Counted from the stretch's first letter, positions 8,453 to 17,223 are shown. The stretch is DNA of 64,000 nt from Rhizobium sp. C1 (GCF_021026335.1 NZ_JAJNCY010000002.1:248001-312000), one strand, 5' to 3'. Program-made: numbers and translations. Notes: a model not told the origin generated them from the sequence alone.

Positions 8453-8713
8453 TCAGTGCATCGTCATCCATTCGCGGGCTTCGCGCAGCGCCTGGGCCAG
8501 CTGCATCTTGGTCATGTTCGAGGAGAGGTCGGCGCGCAGCGCTGCGGCGCGGTCGGAGCCTTTGATCGCGGCTATATTCAGCCACTTGTGTGCGGCGACC
8601 AGATCGACATCGCAACCGCGGCCCGCCGCATACATCAGTCCCATTTCGCAAAAGACATCCGCGCGGGTTTCGCAGCCCATCGTCGAAGTCTCGTTCATTT
8701 CAAATCGTGCCAT
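8453..8713 (-). CDS. Small Sel1-repeat-like protein
   Basis: An 86-aa protein starting MARFEMNETSTMGCETRADV. Residues about 18-52 (FCEMGLMYAAGRGCDVDLVAAHKWLNIAA is split here as EMGLMYAAGRG and AAHKWLNIAA) match a single Sel1-type TPR repeat, usually a protein-protein interaction unit. The upstream extension in the same frame is Gln/Lys/Asp low-complexity with non-coding character, so the internal ATG is chosen. No signal peptide. Conserved small Sel1 proteins of this form occur in rhizobia; the partner is unknown. Confidence 0.8.
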   Translation of the reverse strand: MARFEMNETSTMGCETRADVFCEMGLMYAAGRGCDVDLVAAHKWLNIAAIKGSDRAAALRADLSSNMTKMQLAQALREAREWMTMH

Positions 8714-9255
8714 TGTCTTTATCCCTGTGCCTGTTTTGTCGTGTTCTTGTTTGTTTTGTTTAGTCCCTGTTTTCCCTTGCGGGTCACCTTGCTGGCCCCG
8801 CCCGTCTTCTCGCGGACTGGGGCCTGCCTGGTGCATCTGGCCGGGTTGTTTCCCGTGCTCGTCTTATGGCTTCACTATCCCACGTGCCTTTCAACAGGCG
8901 CTTAAAAGGCATCCTTAATTGGACGAAAACAAAGTTCAAATGATTGGTAAACTTGGTTTTTTGTTAAACATTACAAGCCCTGAGAAGCCGGGCTTTTGGC
9001 GCAAATTTTACGGATTATTCAATCTCCGATTTCAACGAAACGCTAACCAAGCGAGACGAAGGCTTTTTGGAAAGGCGGAGAAACGGCGCCCGAAATGCGA
9101 CAAGAATCCCATTTACCTTTACGTGCGCGGAAGATATTGTTCTTCTGTCGCCACGCCTTGAAAGGGCTTGGCAGGCGCTGGTTTTCATAGGAGCATGGCG
9201 AATGCTCTCCGCAGAGGATGCGCGGAGGCAGGCTCGCCTTGGAGGAGGTCTCTGA
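8714..9255. other. 540-base intergenic region before DUF2147 gene
   Basis: No supported gene. A frame at 8919-9161 opens only at TTG and has an unconvincing composition, and frames on the other strand are Arg/Ser-rich shadows. The stretch from 8900 to 9010 is AT-richer than its surroundings, as expected for promoters. GGAGGAGG just before 9256 is the ribosome site of the next gene. Confidence 0.6.
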
Positions 9256-9597
9256 ATGATGAAGTTGATTTCGGCAGCAATCGTGATTTCGGCTTTCGCT
9301 GCGCCGGCTTTTGCAGCTGAGCCGATAGAGGGCACCTGGAAGCGGCCGAGCGGCACGCTGATCCAGTATTCCGGTTCCGGCGACAAATTTTGCGGCACTG
9401 TGCTGAACGGCGAATACAAGGGCAAGTCCATCGGCTGCATGTCCGGCAAGGGCGCCGACTACAAGGGAAGCGTCAACAAGCTCGACGAAGGCAAGACCTA
9501 TTCTGGTAAGGCCCATGTCGAAGGAAAGACAATGACGCTCTCGGGCTGCGCCCTTGGCGGCCTCATCTGCAAGAGCGAGAGCCTGACCCGTCAGTAA
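9256..9597 (+). CDS. DUF2147 family periplasmic protein
   Basis: A 113-aa secreted protein. Residues 1-20 form a clear Sec signal peptide with cleavage after APAFA. The mature part begins EPIEGTWKRPSG and contains the GTWKRPSGTLIQY opening, DKFCGTVL and a Cys-containing end GCALGGLICKSESLTR typical of DUF2147, a small beta-barrel family of unknown function. Three of four cysteines could form disulfides in the periplasm. Two ATGs occur in tandem at the start; the first is given, and GGAGGAGGTCTCTGA precedes it. Confidence 0.85.
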   Translation: MMKLISAAIVISAFAAPAFAAEPIEGTWKRPSGTLIQYSGSGDKFCGTVLNGEYKGKSIGCMSGKGADYKGSVNKLDEGKTYSGKAHVEGKTMTLSGCALGGLICKSESLTRQ

Positions 9598-9623
9598 TTC
9601 ATCGCGGGTTTCCGGAAGTTTTG

Positions 9624-9660
9624 GAAGGCTCGGCGGCAGCGCCGGGCCTTCTGTTTGTTT
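9624..9660 (+). terminator. Rho-independent terminator after DUF2147 gene
   Basis: GAAGGCTCGGCG pairs with CGCCGGGCCTTC (9624-9635 with 9640-9651, one mismatch) around a GCAG loop, followed by TGTTTGTTT. Confidence 0.75.
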
Positions 9661-9795
9661 GGGCGCCTTATGGCGAACGCCCCTATGCCGTTCACCATTC
9701 TGAATGCCGGCTGAATGCAGGCCTCAGACCCTATTCAGTCCCGTCTTGCTACAACCTTATCATCAAGACGCAGGTTGATAGGGAGTTCGCGTGAG

Positions 9796-9966
9796 ATGGA
9801 AAAGCAGGTTCGGCGCATGGTGATTATCGTTCTGATGGGCGTGGTCTTCGGCCTGTCGACCTCGGCTGTCGTCACGTCCACATCGGGCAGCAATGTCCGC
9901 TTCTATCACGGTCCCGAAGTCGCCTGCGTACTGACGGCCGATCCGGTCTGCGGCTTTCAGAAATGA
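9796..9966 (+). CDS. Small membrane-anchored or secreted peptide, unknown
   Basis: A 56-aa frame starting MEKQVRRMVIIVLMGVVFGL. Residues 8-24 form one hydrophobic segment that could be a signal peptide or an anchor, followed by a short tail with two Cys (VACVLTADPVCG) that could form a disulfide. The ATG is chosen because the basic-then-hydrophobic start is coherent; the upstream in-frame part is not. Not recognised. It lies alone before the AMP nucleosidase gene. Confidence 0.55.
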   Translation: MEKQVRRMVIIVLMGVVFGLSTSAVVTSTSGSNVRFYHGPEVACVLTADPVCGFQK

Positions 9967-10029
9967 AAGCCGGCCAAATGGCGCGGTGACTGTCGATTGC
10001 TTGTTACATAGTTCCGTCTATAATGGGAC

Positions 10030-11529
10030 ATGGACAAGCGAATCTTCCCCACCCGACCCCTTCCTTTCATTTCTCCCGATCCGTACGAGCCGCAGGTTTT
10101 CGACGATCCTGCTGCTGCCGTGGATGCGCTGAAGGCGCTCTACGAGCGCAACACGGCCTTCCTGAGCGATGCCTTCAAGGCGATTGCCAGTGGCGTGACG
10201 CCCGGCTCGCGCTTCCGGGCCTTTTATCCGCAGGTCTCCATCGAGACATCGAGTTTCGGTCACATCGACAGTCGTCTTTCCTATGGTCACGTCACCGCAC
10301 CCGGCGTCTACACGACCACAATCACCCGGCCTGAACTTTTCCGTCACTATCTGAAGACACAGCTCGAACTGCTGATGAAGAACCACGGCGTGCCTGTCGT
10401 CGTGTCGGAATCGACGACGCCGATCCCGCTGCATTTCGCCTTCGGCGAGGGCGCGCATGTCGAGGCGAATTTCGTCGAGGGCGCGGAAGTGCAGCTGCGT
10501 GATCTCTTCGACACGCCGGACCTGAACACCACCGACGACGAGATCGCCAATGGCGAATATGAACCGGCACCCGGCGAGCCGAGCCCGCTTGCGCCCTTCA
10601 CGGCGCAGCGCATCGACTATTCGCTGGCGCGGCTCAGCCACTACACGGCAACCAGTGCAACGCATTTCCAGAACTTCGTCCTCTTCACGAACTACCAGTT
10701 CTATATCGACGAATTCTGCAAATGGGCGCGCGAACAGATGGCCGACGGCGGCAATGGCTACTCCGCCTTTGTCGAGCCCGGCAACATGATCACCTATCCT
10801 GGCGAGACCGAGCCGAGCGAGGGTGGCGCGCCCCGTCTGCCGCAAATGCCGGCCTATCACCTGAAGAAGAAGGGCCATGCCGGGATTACCATGGTCAATA
10901 TCGGCGTCGGCCCGTCCAACGCCAAGACAATCACCGACCATATCGCCGTGCTGCGCCCGCATGCCTGGCTGATGCTCGGCCATTGTGCCGGCCTGCGCAA
11001 CTCGCAGCGCCTCGGCGACTATGTCCTGGCCCACGCCTATATGCGCGAGGATCATGTGCTCGACGATGACCTTCCGGTCTGGGTGCCGATCCCGGCGCTG
11101 TCGGAGGTTCAGGTAGCGCTTGAAGAGGCCGTCGAGGAAGTGACTGGTTATAACGGCTACGAACTGAAGCGCATCATGCGCACCGGCACGGTCGCGACCA
11201 TCGACAACCGCAACTGGGAGCTGCGCGATCAGCGTGGTCCGGTGAAGCGGCTGAGCCAGGCCCGCGCCATCGCGCTCGATATGGAATCGGCGACGATTGC
11301 CGCCAACGGCTTCCGCTTCCGCGTGCCTTATGGAACGCTGCTATGCATCTCCGACAAGCCGTTGCATGGCGAGTTGAAACTGCCCGGCATGGCCACCGCC
11401 TTCTACCGGACGCAGGTCAACCAGCATCTCCAGATCGGCATCCGCGCCGTCCAGAAAATGGCCGAAATGCCCTCCGAGAAGCTGCATTCACGCAAGCTTA
11501 GAAGCTTCTTCGAAACCGCGTTCCAATAA
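10030..11529 (+). CDS. amn: AMP nucleosidase
   Basis: A 499-aa cytoplasmic enzyme that hydrolyses AMP to adenine and ribose 5-phosphate, balancing the adenylate pool. The length fits the family (about 480-500 aa). An N-terminal AMP nucleosidase-specific domain (about 1-180, with RFRAFYPQVSIET) precedes a purine-nucleoside-phosphorylase-like catalytic domain, where HAWLMLGHCAGLR (about 317-329) and ALDMESATIAANGFRFRVPYG (cited in parts: DMESATIA) are conserved phosphate- and base-binding segments. The start follows TATAATGGGAC with a modest ribosome site. A small P-loop protein follows 30 bases later, possibly co-transcribed. Confidence 0.95.
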   Translation: MDKRIFPTRPLPFISPDPYEPQVFDDPAAAVDALKALYERNTAFLSDAFKAIASGVTPGSRFRAFYPQVSIETSSFGHIDSRLSYGHVTAPGVYTTTITRPELFRHYLKTQLELLMKNHGVPVVVSESTTPIPLHFAFGEGAHVEANFVEGAEVQLRDLFDTPDLNTTDDEIANGEYEPAPGEPSPLAPFTAQRIDYSLARLSHYTATSATHFQNFVLFTNYQFYIDEFCKWAREQMADGGNGYSAFVEPGNMITYPGETEPSEGGAPRLPQMPAYHLKKKGHAGITMVNIGVGPSNAKTITDHIAVLRPHAWLMLGHCAGLRNSQRLGDYVLAHAYMREDHVLDDDLPVWVPIPALSEVQVALEEAVEEVTGYNGYELKRIMRTGTVATIDNRNWELRDQRGPVKRLSQARAIALDMESATIAANGFRFRVPYGTLLCISDKPLHGELKLPGMATAFYRTQVNQHLQIGIRAVQKMAEMPSEKLHSRKLRSFFETAFQ

Positions 11530-11558
11530 GCTGCAAGGGCGGGCAGGGGGATGACAAG

Positions 11559-12086
11559 ATGGAGCTTGCCGACCTAGGCGACCGCATCTGCATCCTCGGC
11601 CCGTCCAACAGCGGCAAGTCGACGCTCGCAGATGCGATTGCGCGCAAGCGTGGCCTGACACCGATCCATCTCGATCAGCTCTATCATCTGCCCGGCACCG
11701 ATTGGGTGGCGCGACCGCGCGAAGAGTTTGTCGCCCTCCATGACGAGGCGATCGCCGGCGAACGCTGGGTCATGGACGGGAATTATTCTGTCTGCATGCC
11801 GCAACGCTTTACCCGTGCTACGGGCGTTATCCTCCTCGAAGTATCCACCGCGCTCAGCTTGGCCCGCTATTTCCGCCGCACGTTGTTTCAGAAGAGCCGT
11901 GTCGGCGGCCTTAAGGGCGGGCAGGACAGCATCAAGTGGATGATGATCCGCCATATCACGGTGGCGACACCGAAGAACAAGGCCCGCTATCGCAGGATGT
12001 TGGACGATATGCCGTTGCCCAAGATCTACCTTCCGTCAGCGGGTGCGATCAGCGCCGTCTATCGGCAATGGGAGCTGGAACGGTAA
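11559..12086 (+). CDS. P-loop adenylate kinase-like ATPase (topology modulation type)
   Basis: A 175-aa P-loop NTPase. The Walker A motif GPSNSGKST lies at about residues 14-22, followed by the HLDQLYHLPGTDW segment and VMDGNYS, which are diagnostic of the DNA topology modulation (FlaR)/shikimate-kinase-like subgroup. The basic YFRRTLFQKSR region could act as the lid. The biochemical substrate is unknown; such proteins are often annotated as adenylate kinases. It follows amn closely on the same strand, so a nucleotide-related role is plausible but unproven. Confidence 0.85.
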   Translation: MELADLGDRICILGPSNSGKSTLADAIARKRGLTPIHLDQLYHLPGTDWVARPREEFVALHDEAIAGERWVMDGNYSVCMPQRFTRATGVILLEVSTALSLARYFRRTLFQKSRVGGLKGGQDSIKWMMIRHITVATPKNKARYRRMLDDMPLPKIYLPSAGAISAVYRQWELER

Positions 12087-12121
12087 CGAATCTGGTTGTG
12101 CTGCATCGAAACAAGCTTGTC

Positions 12122-12143
12122 GGGAACCGGAATGTCCGGTCCC
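12122..12143. terminator. Stem-loop between converging genes
   Basis: GGG-A-ACCGGA pairs with TCCGGT-CCC around an ATG loop, with one bulged A. It sits between the converging kinase-like and chemoreceptor genes. No T run, so terminator function is tentative. Confidence 0.4.
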
Positions 12144-12189
12144 CGGATTTGTCATCACGGGGATGCGCACATCAAACGCGCCTGAAGGA

Positions 12190-13641
12190 TCAGGCGTAGC
12201 GGCGCTGGCGGTCAGCGACCGGGGTGTAGCTCGCCTGCGCGGAATAGGCCTTGTCGCCAAGCTGGAAACGTCTGACCAGCGTGGACAGTTCGTCGGCCTG
12301 ATCATCCAGCATTCTGGTGGCCGAGGAGCTTTCTTCTGACATGGCGGCGTTTTGCTGGGTATCCTGGTCCATCTGGTTGAAGGCCACACTGATCTGCTGG
12401 AGGCTCGAGGCCTGCTCCTCGGCGGCAGCCGTAATATCCGTGACAATGGCGTTGATCGAGTCGACCTGCGAGAGGATGCGCTTGAGTTCGTCGCCCGTCT
12501 TGGCGACCAGTTCGACGCCCCGTCCGACCTGCTGCCCCGAAAGCGATATGAGGCTCTTGATTTCCTTGGCGGCCTCCGCCGAACGCTGGGCAAGGCCTCG
12601 CACTTCAGACGCGACGACGGCAAAGCCGCGGCCCGCATCACCCGCGCGGGCTGCCTCGACGCCGGCATTCAGAGCCAGCAGATTCGTCTGGAAGGCGATC
12701 TCGTCGATCACTCCGATGATGCTGTTGACCTGGCGGGAGGATTGCTCGATATTTTCCATGGCCTGGACGGCTTTTTCGACCACCTGGCCGGATTCGATCG
12801 CGCTGGCCATGGTGTTGGAGACGACGTTTTTCGCATGCGTGGCCCCGGATGCGGTCTTGCGCACGTTTTCTGTCACTTCGTCAAGTGCGGCAGAGGTCTC
12901 CTCCAGTGCGGCAGCCTGCCGCTCTGTCCGCTTGGAAAGATTATCGGTTGCCGATGAAATTTCTGCCGTTCCAGAGCGAATGGACAGGGCTTTCTCCGCA
13001 ACGTCGCGCAGGGCCTTCTGCATCATTTCGAAGGCGATGTTGCAATTGTCGCGCAATTCTTCGAACCCGGCCGGGAAGTCGTTGGGCAGCCGGGAAGTGA
13101 GGTTGCCGTCGGCGAGTTGACGCAAGGCGTTAGACACCATCTTAACGACATCGTTCTGCTTCTGCAACGAGGCCTCCATCCGCTCCTGGCCCATCTTGAG
13201 CTCATGGATGTCGACAATGCTACCGCAGCACCAGGTGGCGATCCCGTCAGCACCGCGGATCGAACCGCCGCGCGCGTTAAACCAGCGGTAGCTTCCGTCT
13301 TTCATGCGATAACGATATTCGACATTGAAGGGCGTACGGCCGGTCGTGTCCATGCTGTGAGCTGCGAAAGCCTTGAAGGTTGCCTCGCGCTCGTCGGGAT
13401 GGATTTTATCGCCCCAGGTGCTTACAGTGTTCGGATAGTCGATTTCGTTTTCATAGCCGAAGATTTTCCGCATTCCATCGGACCATCTGAGGTCGCTTTT
13501 CGGGTGGCTGATATCGCCCTCGTAGAGCTTGCAGCGCCAAAGTCCGACGCCGGACTCGGAGAGCATAACCTCCGTTCCCGCCTTCAGGTTATCGTATTCT
13601 GCCATGAGAGCCTTGTAGCGCGTATCATTGAAACCGAACAT
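12190..13641 (-). CDS. Soluble PAS-containing methyl-accepting chemotaxis protein
   Basis: A 483-aa receptor without transmembrane helices. Residues about 30-145 form a PAS_3-type sensor (with WRCKLYEGD, YRYRMKDGSYRW and a PAC-like end SIVDIHELK), then a HAMP-like stretch near 160-200 and a long cytoplasmic signalling coiled coil. The hairpin tip IDEIAFQTNLLALNAGVEAA is fully conserved, so it should couple to CheA and CheW. The ATG with GGGGATCGCAT upstream is preferred over one 14 codons earlier. No che genes lie nearby. It probably senses an internal redox or metabolic signal; the C-terminus lacks a CheR-tethering WEEF-type pentapeptide. Confidence 0.92.
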   Translation of the reverse strand: MFGFNDTRYKALMAEYDNLKAGTEVMLSESGVGLWRCKLYEGDISHPKSDLRWSDGMRKIFGYENEIDYPNTVSTWGDKIHPDEREATFKAFAAHSMDTTGRTPFNVEYRYRMKDGSYRWFNARGGSIRGADGIATWCCGSIVDIHELKMGQERMEASLQKQNDVVKMVSNALRQLADGNLTSRLPNDFPAGFEELRDNCNIAFEMMQKALRDVAEKALSIRSGTAEISSATDNLSKRTERQAAALEETSAALDEVTENVRKTASGATHAKNVVSNTMASAIESGQVVEKAVQAMENIEQSSRQVNSIIGVIDEIAFQTNLLALNAGVEAARAGDAGRGFAVVASEVRGLAQRSAEAAKEIKSLISLSGQQVGRGVELVAKTGDELKRILSQVDSINAIVTDITAAAEEQASSLQQISVAFNQMDQDTQQNAAMSEESSSATRMLDDQADELSTLVRRFQLGDKAYSAQASYTPVADRQRRYA

Positions 13642-13810
13642 ATGCGATCCCCAGTTTGAAATTGAATTATTGATAAGAGACAATTGTTAAAATTACGGAA
13701 ACCAAAAATATATTGCCTCTTTGTTAATTTAGTAAATCACTATACAATGATTTTGCTTCATTACTTGCTCACGCTCGCCACCTTGTTCATCCGTATTGCC
13801 CTGACCCGTA

Positions 13811-14335
13811 TCAGCGCCCGGAAGGATCGTGGGGACCAACTGCCAGTCCGTCGAGAAACGCCTGCATCAAAGTGTTCAGAGCCTCCCGCTCCACCAAGCG
13901 CAGATGCGCGACCATTCGATGCTGGTTCTCGACATGCGCCGTCACCGCCCTGTTGACCAGCGCTAGTCCCTCAGGCGTCAGCGCCACGATCATGCTGCGC
14001 CGGTCGTCCGGGTTCTGCCCGCGCGATACTAAGCCGGCCTTTTCCAGCTGATCGATCCGGTTTGTCACCGTGCCGGAGGTGATCATCATGCTGTCCATCA
14101 GCGCGCCGGGGGAGAGGGCGTAGGGCGAGCCATGTCGTCGTAGAGTCGCGAGAACATCGAAGCCCGCGCTGTTCAACCCAAAGCGGGCGAAGACCTTTTC
14201 CTGTTCGCGCATGATCTTCTCGCGCAGGCGCCCCAGCCGGCCTATGAGCGCCATGGGCGCGACATCGAGGTCCGGCCGCTCCCGGTTCCATTGCGCCACG
14301 ATCCTGTCGATGTCGTCCGATGTCTTCTCGCTCAT
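13811..14335 (-). CDS. MarR family transcriptional regulator
   Basis: A 174-aa winged-helix protein. The MarR DNA-binding core is visible: FGLNSAGFDVLATLRR, then MMITSGTVTNRIDQLEKAGLV as helix-turn-helix (SGTVTNRIDQLEKAGLV) and the wing RGQNPDDRRSMIVALTPEG with the conserved DDRR. The N-terminal extension of about 35 residues probably helps dimerise. It is divergent from an EamA exporter across 78 bases holding two near-identical palindromes, so it most likely represses that exporter and itself until a ligand binds. The ligand is unknown. Confidence 0.93.
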   Translation of the reverse strand: MSEKTSDDIDRIVAQWNRERPDLDVAPMALIGRLGRLREKIMREQEKVFARFGLNSAGFDVLATLRRHGSPYALSPGALMDSMMITSGTVTNRIDQLEKAGLVSRGQNPDDRRSMIVALTPEGLALVNRAVTAHVENQHRMVAHLRLVEREALNTLMQAFLDGLAVGPHDPSGR

Positions 14336-14357
14336 CGCAAAACGTCAACATGAATTT

Positions 14358-14401
14358 ATCTTGACGTCAAGATTTATCCATTTATCTTGAGATCAAGATA
14401 A
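14358..14401. promoter_or_regulatory. Twin MarR operators
   Basis: Two dyads lie side by side: ATCTTGACGTCAAGAT (14358-14373, perfect 16-bp palindrome) and TTATCTTGAGATCAAGATAA (14382-14401, perfect except the two central bases). Their centres are about 26 bases apart. TATCTTGA/TCAAGATA arms are the form bound by MarR regulators. The second dyad overlaps the ribosome-site side of the EamA gene start, suited to tight repression. Confidence 0.8.
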
Positions 14402-14413
14402 ATGGAGGCTCGC

Positions 14414-15289
14414 ATGCCCGCCGTTGCCCTTTCGGATATCCTGCTGACCGCGCTCGCCCCGCTCATATGGGGCAGCACTTATATCGTCACGACAACCTTT
14501 CTGCCCGGCCTCGATCCGCTTTTCGTCTCGGCACTGCGGGCGCTTCCGGCGGGCATTCTCCTGCTCGTGTTTACGCGTCAGCTGCCGAGCGGAATCTGGT
14601 GGCTCCGGGTCTTCATCCTCGGTGCGCTGAATTTCTCGATCTTCTGGTGGATGCTCTTCGTGACGGCCTATCGCCTGCCGGGCGGAGTTGCTGCGACCGT
14701 GGGAGCGGTCCAGCCTTTTATCATCGTCTTCCTCGCCTGTGCTTTGGTCGGCACACCGATCCGTGCCGTCTCGGTAATCGCCGCCCTCGGGGGCGCGGTG
14801 GGGGTGGCGATCCTGATTCTCAAACCCGGTGCCGCCCTCGACCCGCTCGGCGTCGCGGCCGGTCTATTCGGCGCGCTCTCGATGGCCTTCGGGACGGTCC
14901 TGACGCGCCGCTGGCAGCCGCCGGTGCCGCTGCTGACCTTCACCGCATGGCAATTGAGCGCCGGCGGCATTCTGCTGCTGCCGGTCGTCTTCCTGCATGT
15001 CCATGATCTGCTGAATTTGACCCCCGCCAATCTCGGGGCAGTCGCCTATCTGAGTTTCATAGGTGCAGGGCTCACCTATGCGCTCTGGTTCCGCGGCATC
15101 GCCAGGCTCGATCCCAACCGCGTCTCGCAGCTGGCCTTCCTGAGTCCCGTTGCCGCAGTGACCCTTGGCCTGATCTTCCGCCATGAAATGCTGACGCCCT
15201 TCCAGTGGGCCGGCATGGCGCTGATCTTCTGCAGCATCATGCTCGGCCAACGGGGAGGGCGCGCAGCGAAACCTGTACCGGCTGATTAG
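14414..15289 (+). CDS. EamA/DMT family exporter
   Basis: A 291-aa membrane protein with about ten hydrophobic helices and the internal duplication of the drug/metabolite transporter superfamily: an N-terminal EamA half opening with LIWGSTYIVTTTFLPG and a second half with AAGLFGALSMAFGTVLTR. It probably exports an amino acid, metabolite or drug-like compound. GGAGG lies eight bases before the ATG chosen; an ATG four codons earlier is embedded in the operator and lacks a ribosome site. The divergent MarR gene is the likely regulator. Its stop overlaps the stop of the converging L,D-transpeptidase gene by four bases. Confidence 0.92.
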   Translation: MPAVALSDILLTALAPLIWGSTYIVTTTFLPGLDPLFVSALRALPAGILLLVFTRQLPSGIWWLRVFILGALNFSIFWWMLFVTAYRLPGGVAATVGAVQPFIIVFLACALVGTPIRAVSVIAALGGAVGVAILILKPGAALDPLGVAAGLFGALSMAFGTVLTRRWQPPVPLLTFTAWQLSAGGILLLPVVFLHVHDLLNLTPANLGAVAYLSFIGAGLTYALWFRGIARLDPNRVSQLAFLSPVAAVTLGLIFRHEMLTPFQWAGMALIFCSIMLGQRGGRAAKPVPAD

Positions 15290-15915
15290 CCGACCTGCGG
15301 TTCCTGGATCACGATGACCTTCGTGCCGGTCGGCACACGGTCGTAGAGGTCGATCACGTCGTAGTTCAGCATGCGGATGCAGCCGGACGACATGGCGTAG
15401 CCGATCGATTCCGGCTGGTTGGTACCGTGAATACGGAAATGCAGGTCGTTGCCGCCGCGGTAGAGATAGAGCGCACGGGCGCCGAGCGGATTGTTCGGGC
15501 CGCCGGGCATGCCACCGGCCAGCTTCGCATAACGATCCGGATCGCGCTTGATCATGTTCTGCGTCGGCGTCCAGCTCGGCCATTCGGCTTTGCGGCCTAC
15601 ATAGGCGTTGCCGCGCAGCTGCAGGCCTTCGCGGCCGACGCTGACGGCATAGCGGATCGCCTTGTTGTTGCCCAGGATGTAGTAGAGCCGGCGTGCCGGC
15701 GTATCAATGATGACGGTGCCGGGCTTCTCATCCGACGGATAGTCGACTTCCGCGCGGCGCAGTTCCGGCTTGATCTTGTCGAGTGGCATGCCCGGCAGGG
15801 GATGTTCTTCCTGCGGTCTTGGACCGTAATTCGCCGCCTGCTGGGCATTCTGCGTGGTGCAGCCTGCAAGCGCTGCTGAAAAGCCAAGAAGAAGGCTGCG
15901 ACGGGTGATCGGCAT
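15286..15915 (-). CDS. L,D-transpeptidase (ErfK/YbiS/YcfS/YnhG type) lipoprotein
   Basis: A 209-aa exported protein. The N-terminus RRSLLLGFSAALAGC is a twin-Arg-like basic lipoprotein signal with a lipobox (LAGC), so it should be anchored by a lipidated Cys17 or so. The YkuD catalytic domain spans about residues 65-205, with the active-site signature HGTNQPESIGYAMSSGCIRM (catalytic His and Cys). It forms 3-3 crosslinks in peptidoglycan or attaches proteins to it, as is usual in rhizobia, whose wall is rich in L,D links. Converging with the EamA gene. Confidence 0.94.
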   Translation of the reverse strand: MPITRRSLLLGFSAALAGCTTQNAQQAANYGPRPQEEHPLPGMPLDKIKPELRRAEVDYPSDEKPGTVIIDTPARRLYYILGNNKAIRYAVSVGREGLQLRGNAYVGRKAEWPSWTPTQNMIKRDPDRYAKLAGGMPGGPNNPLGARALYLYRGGNDLHFRIHGTNQPESIGYAMSSGCIRMLNYDVIDLYDRVPTGTKVIVIQEPQVG

Positions 15916-16017
15916 GGGATTTCCTTCGGGGGGAGGAGAGGATTCGGTGCCGCAGAATTACCTTAATCATGGTAAACCGGAGGTTAACGGACAGGGGTTA
16001 ACGCGTTCTTCGCGCGC

Positions 16018-17130
16018 TTACTCCAACCGTTTCAACACCCGGGGCAATGCGTCCTCAAAGAGCGTCATGTCGGCTTCCGGTCCGACACTCACGCGAATGC
16101 AGCGGTTCAGCGGGGCCACGCCGGGCAGGCGGATGAACACGCCTTCTTCCATCAATCCATCCACGATCGCGCGCGAATACGGCCCGTCGCGGCCTGTATC
16201 GATGGCGACAAAGTTGGTGGCCGACGGCAGCGGCGAAAGCTGGTTGGCCCGCGCAATGCCGGCGATGCGCTCGCGCGCCTTCCTGATGCGCGTCACCGTC
16301 TCTTCGAGATAGGCCTGGTCATCGAGAGCTGCCATGGCCGCTGCAATTGCAATCCGGTTCATACCGAAATGATTGCGGATCTTGTCGAATGCGTTGGCGT
16401 TTTCCGGCGTCGTGATGACATAGCCCACGCGCGAGCCCGCCATGCCATAGGCCTTCGAGAAGGTGCGGGTACGGATGACGTTCGGGAGATCGATCAGGCT
16501 TTCCACCGACGGGATTGCCTCGTCCGGCGCAGTCTCGCCATAGGCCTCATCAAGGATCAGGAGCGTGGTTTCCGGCAGAGCCTTGGCGAAGGCGACGATC
16601 TCCTCCGCCTTGTGCCAGCTGCCCATCGGGTTGTCGGGATTGGCAATATAGACCAGCGGCGCATTCTCGCGCCTGACCGCATCGAGCAGCCCGCCCAGAT
16701 CTTCATGATCGTCCTTGTAAGGGACCGTCACCAATCGTCCGCCAAAGCCCGCGACCTGAAAATTGAAGGTCGGATAGCCACCCAGCGAGGTCACGACTGG
16801 CGTTTCCGGCAACACGATCATCCGCACGATCAGCCCGAGCAGTTCATCGATGCCGCCGCCGATGTTGATATGGCTGGCGGTGACGCCGAGATGGGCGGCA
16901 AGCGCCACCCGGAGATCGTAGTTTTCCGGATCCGCATATTGCCACGTCTCGCGCGCCGCCTGTTCCATCGCGACAATCGCCTTGGGCGAGGGACCGAAGC
17001 CGTTCTCGTTGGCGCCGATGCGGGCCTTCACAGTCAGGCCGCGGCTGCGCTCGATGGCTTCAGGCCCGATAAAGGGAATGGTGGTGGGCAGCGAATTGAT
17101 GAGCGGCGTGAAGCGGCTGAAACTGGACAT
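16018..17130 (-). CDS. Histidinol-phosphate aminotransferase-like PLP enzyme
   Basis: A 370-aa class I/II aminotransferase. Visible are ANENGFGPSP near residue 39, the INIGGGIDELL cofactor turn, the DNPMG loop (about 165-169), ILDEAYGE (PLP Asp/Tyr) and the Schiff-base lysine in TRTFSKAYGMAGSRVG (about residue 224). The C-terminal CIRVSVGPEADM carries the substrate-carboxylate arginine. Classical HisC has NENP, here NENG, and the gene is not in a his operon, so it may be a HisC paralogue acting on another alpha-amino acid or phosphate ester. The start has GGGAG upstream. Monocistronic. Confidence 0.88.
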   Translation of the reverse strand: MSSFSRFTPLINSLPTTIPFIGPEAIERSRGLTVKARIGANENGFGPSPKAIVAMEQAARETWQYADPENYDLRVALAAHLGVTASHINIGGGIDELLGLIVRMIVLPETPVVTSLGGYPTFNFQVAGFGGRLVTVPYKDDHEDLGGLLDAVRRENAPLVYIANPDNPMGSWHKAEEIVAFAKALPETTLLILDEAYGETAPDEAIPSVESLIDLPNVIRTRTFSKAYGMAGSRVGYVITTPENANAFDKIRNHFGMNRIAIAAAMAALDDQAYLEETVTRIRKARERIAGIARANQLSPLPSATNFVAIDTGRDGPYSRAIVDGLMEEGVFIRLPGVAPLNRCIRVSVGPEADMTLFEDALPRVLKRLE

Positions 17131-17223
17131 GCGACAAAGAAACTCCCGTGAGCGGCGCGCTGCAACGGCAGGCCGCGAGCGTGTTGCGCTACAATAGGAA
17201 GAATCGTGGGGCGGGCAAGGGGC

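Noticed and set aside
8343-8651. Minus-strand 102-aa frame with a Lys-rich end (KKKKPDKGQ)
   Set aside because: It is mostly the shadow of the Sel1-like gene; the Lys-rich end has no start of its own with a ribosome site.
8919-9161. 80-aa frame on the plus strand
   Set aside because: It opens at TTG without a ribosome site, and the composition is not protein-like beyond the first 30 residues.
16018-17130. True hisC of the histidine operon
   Set aside because: No his genes nearby and NENG instead of NENP; kept as HisC-like only.
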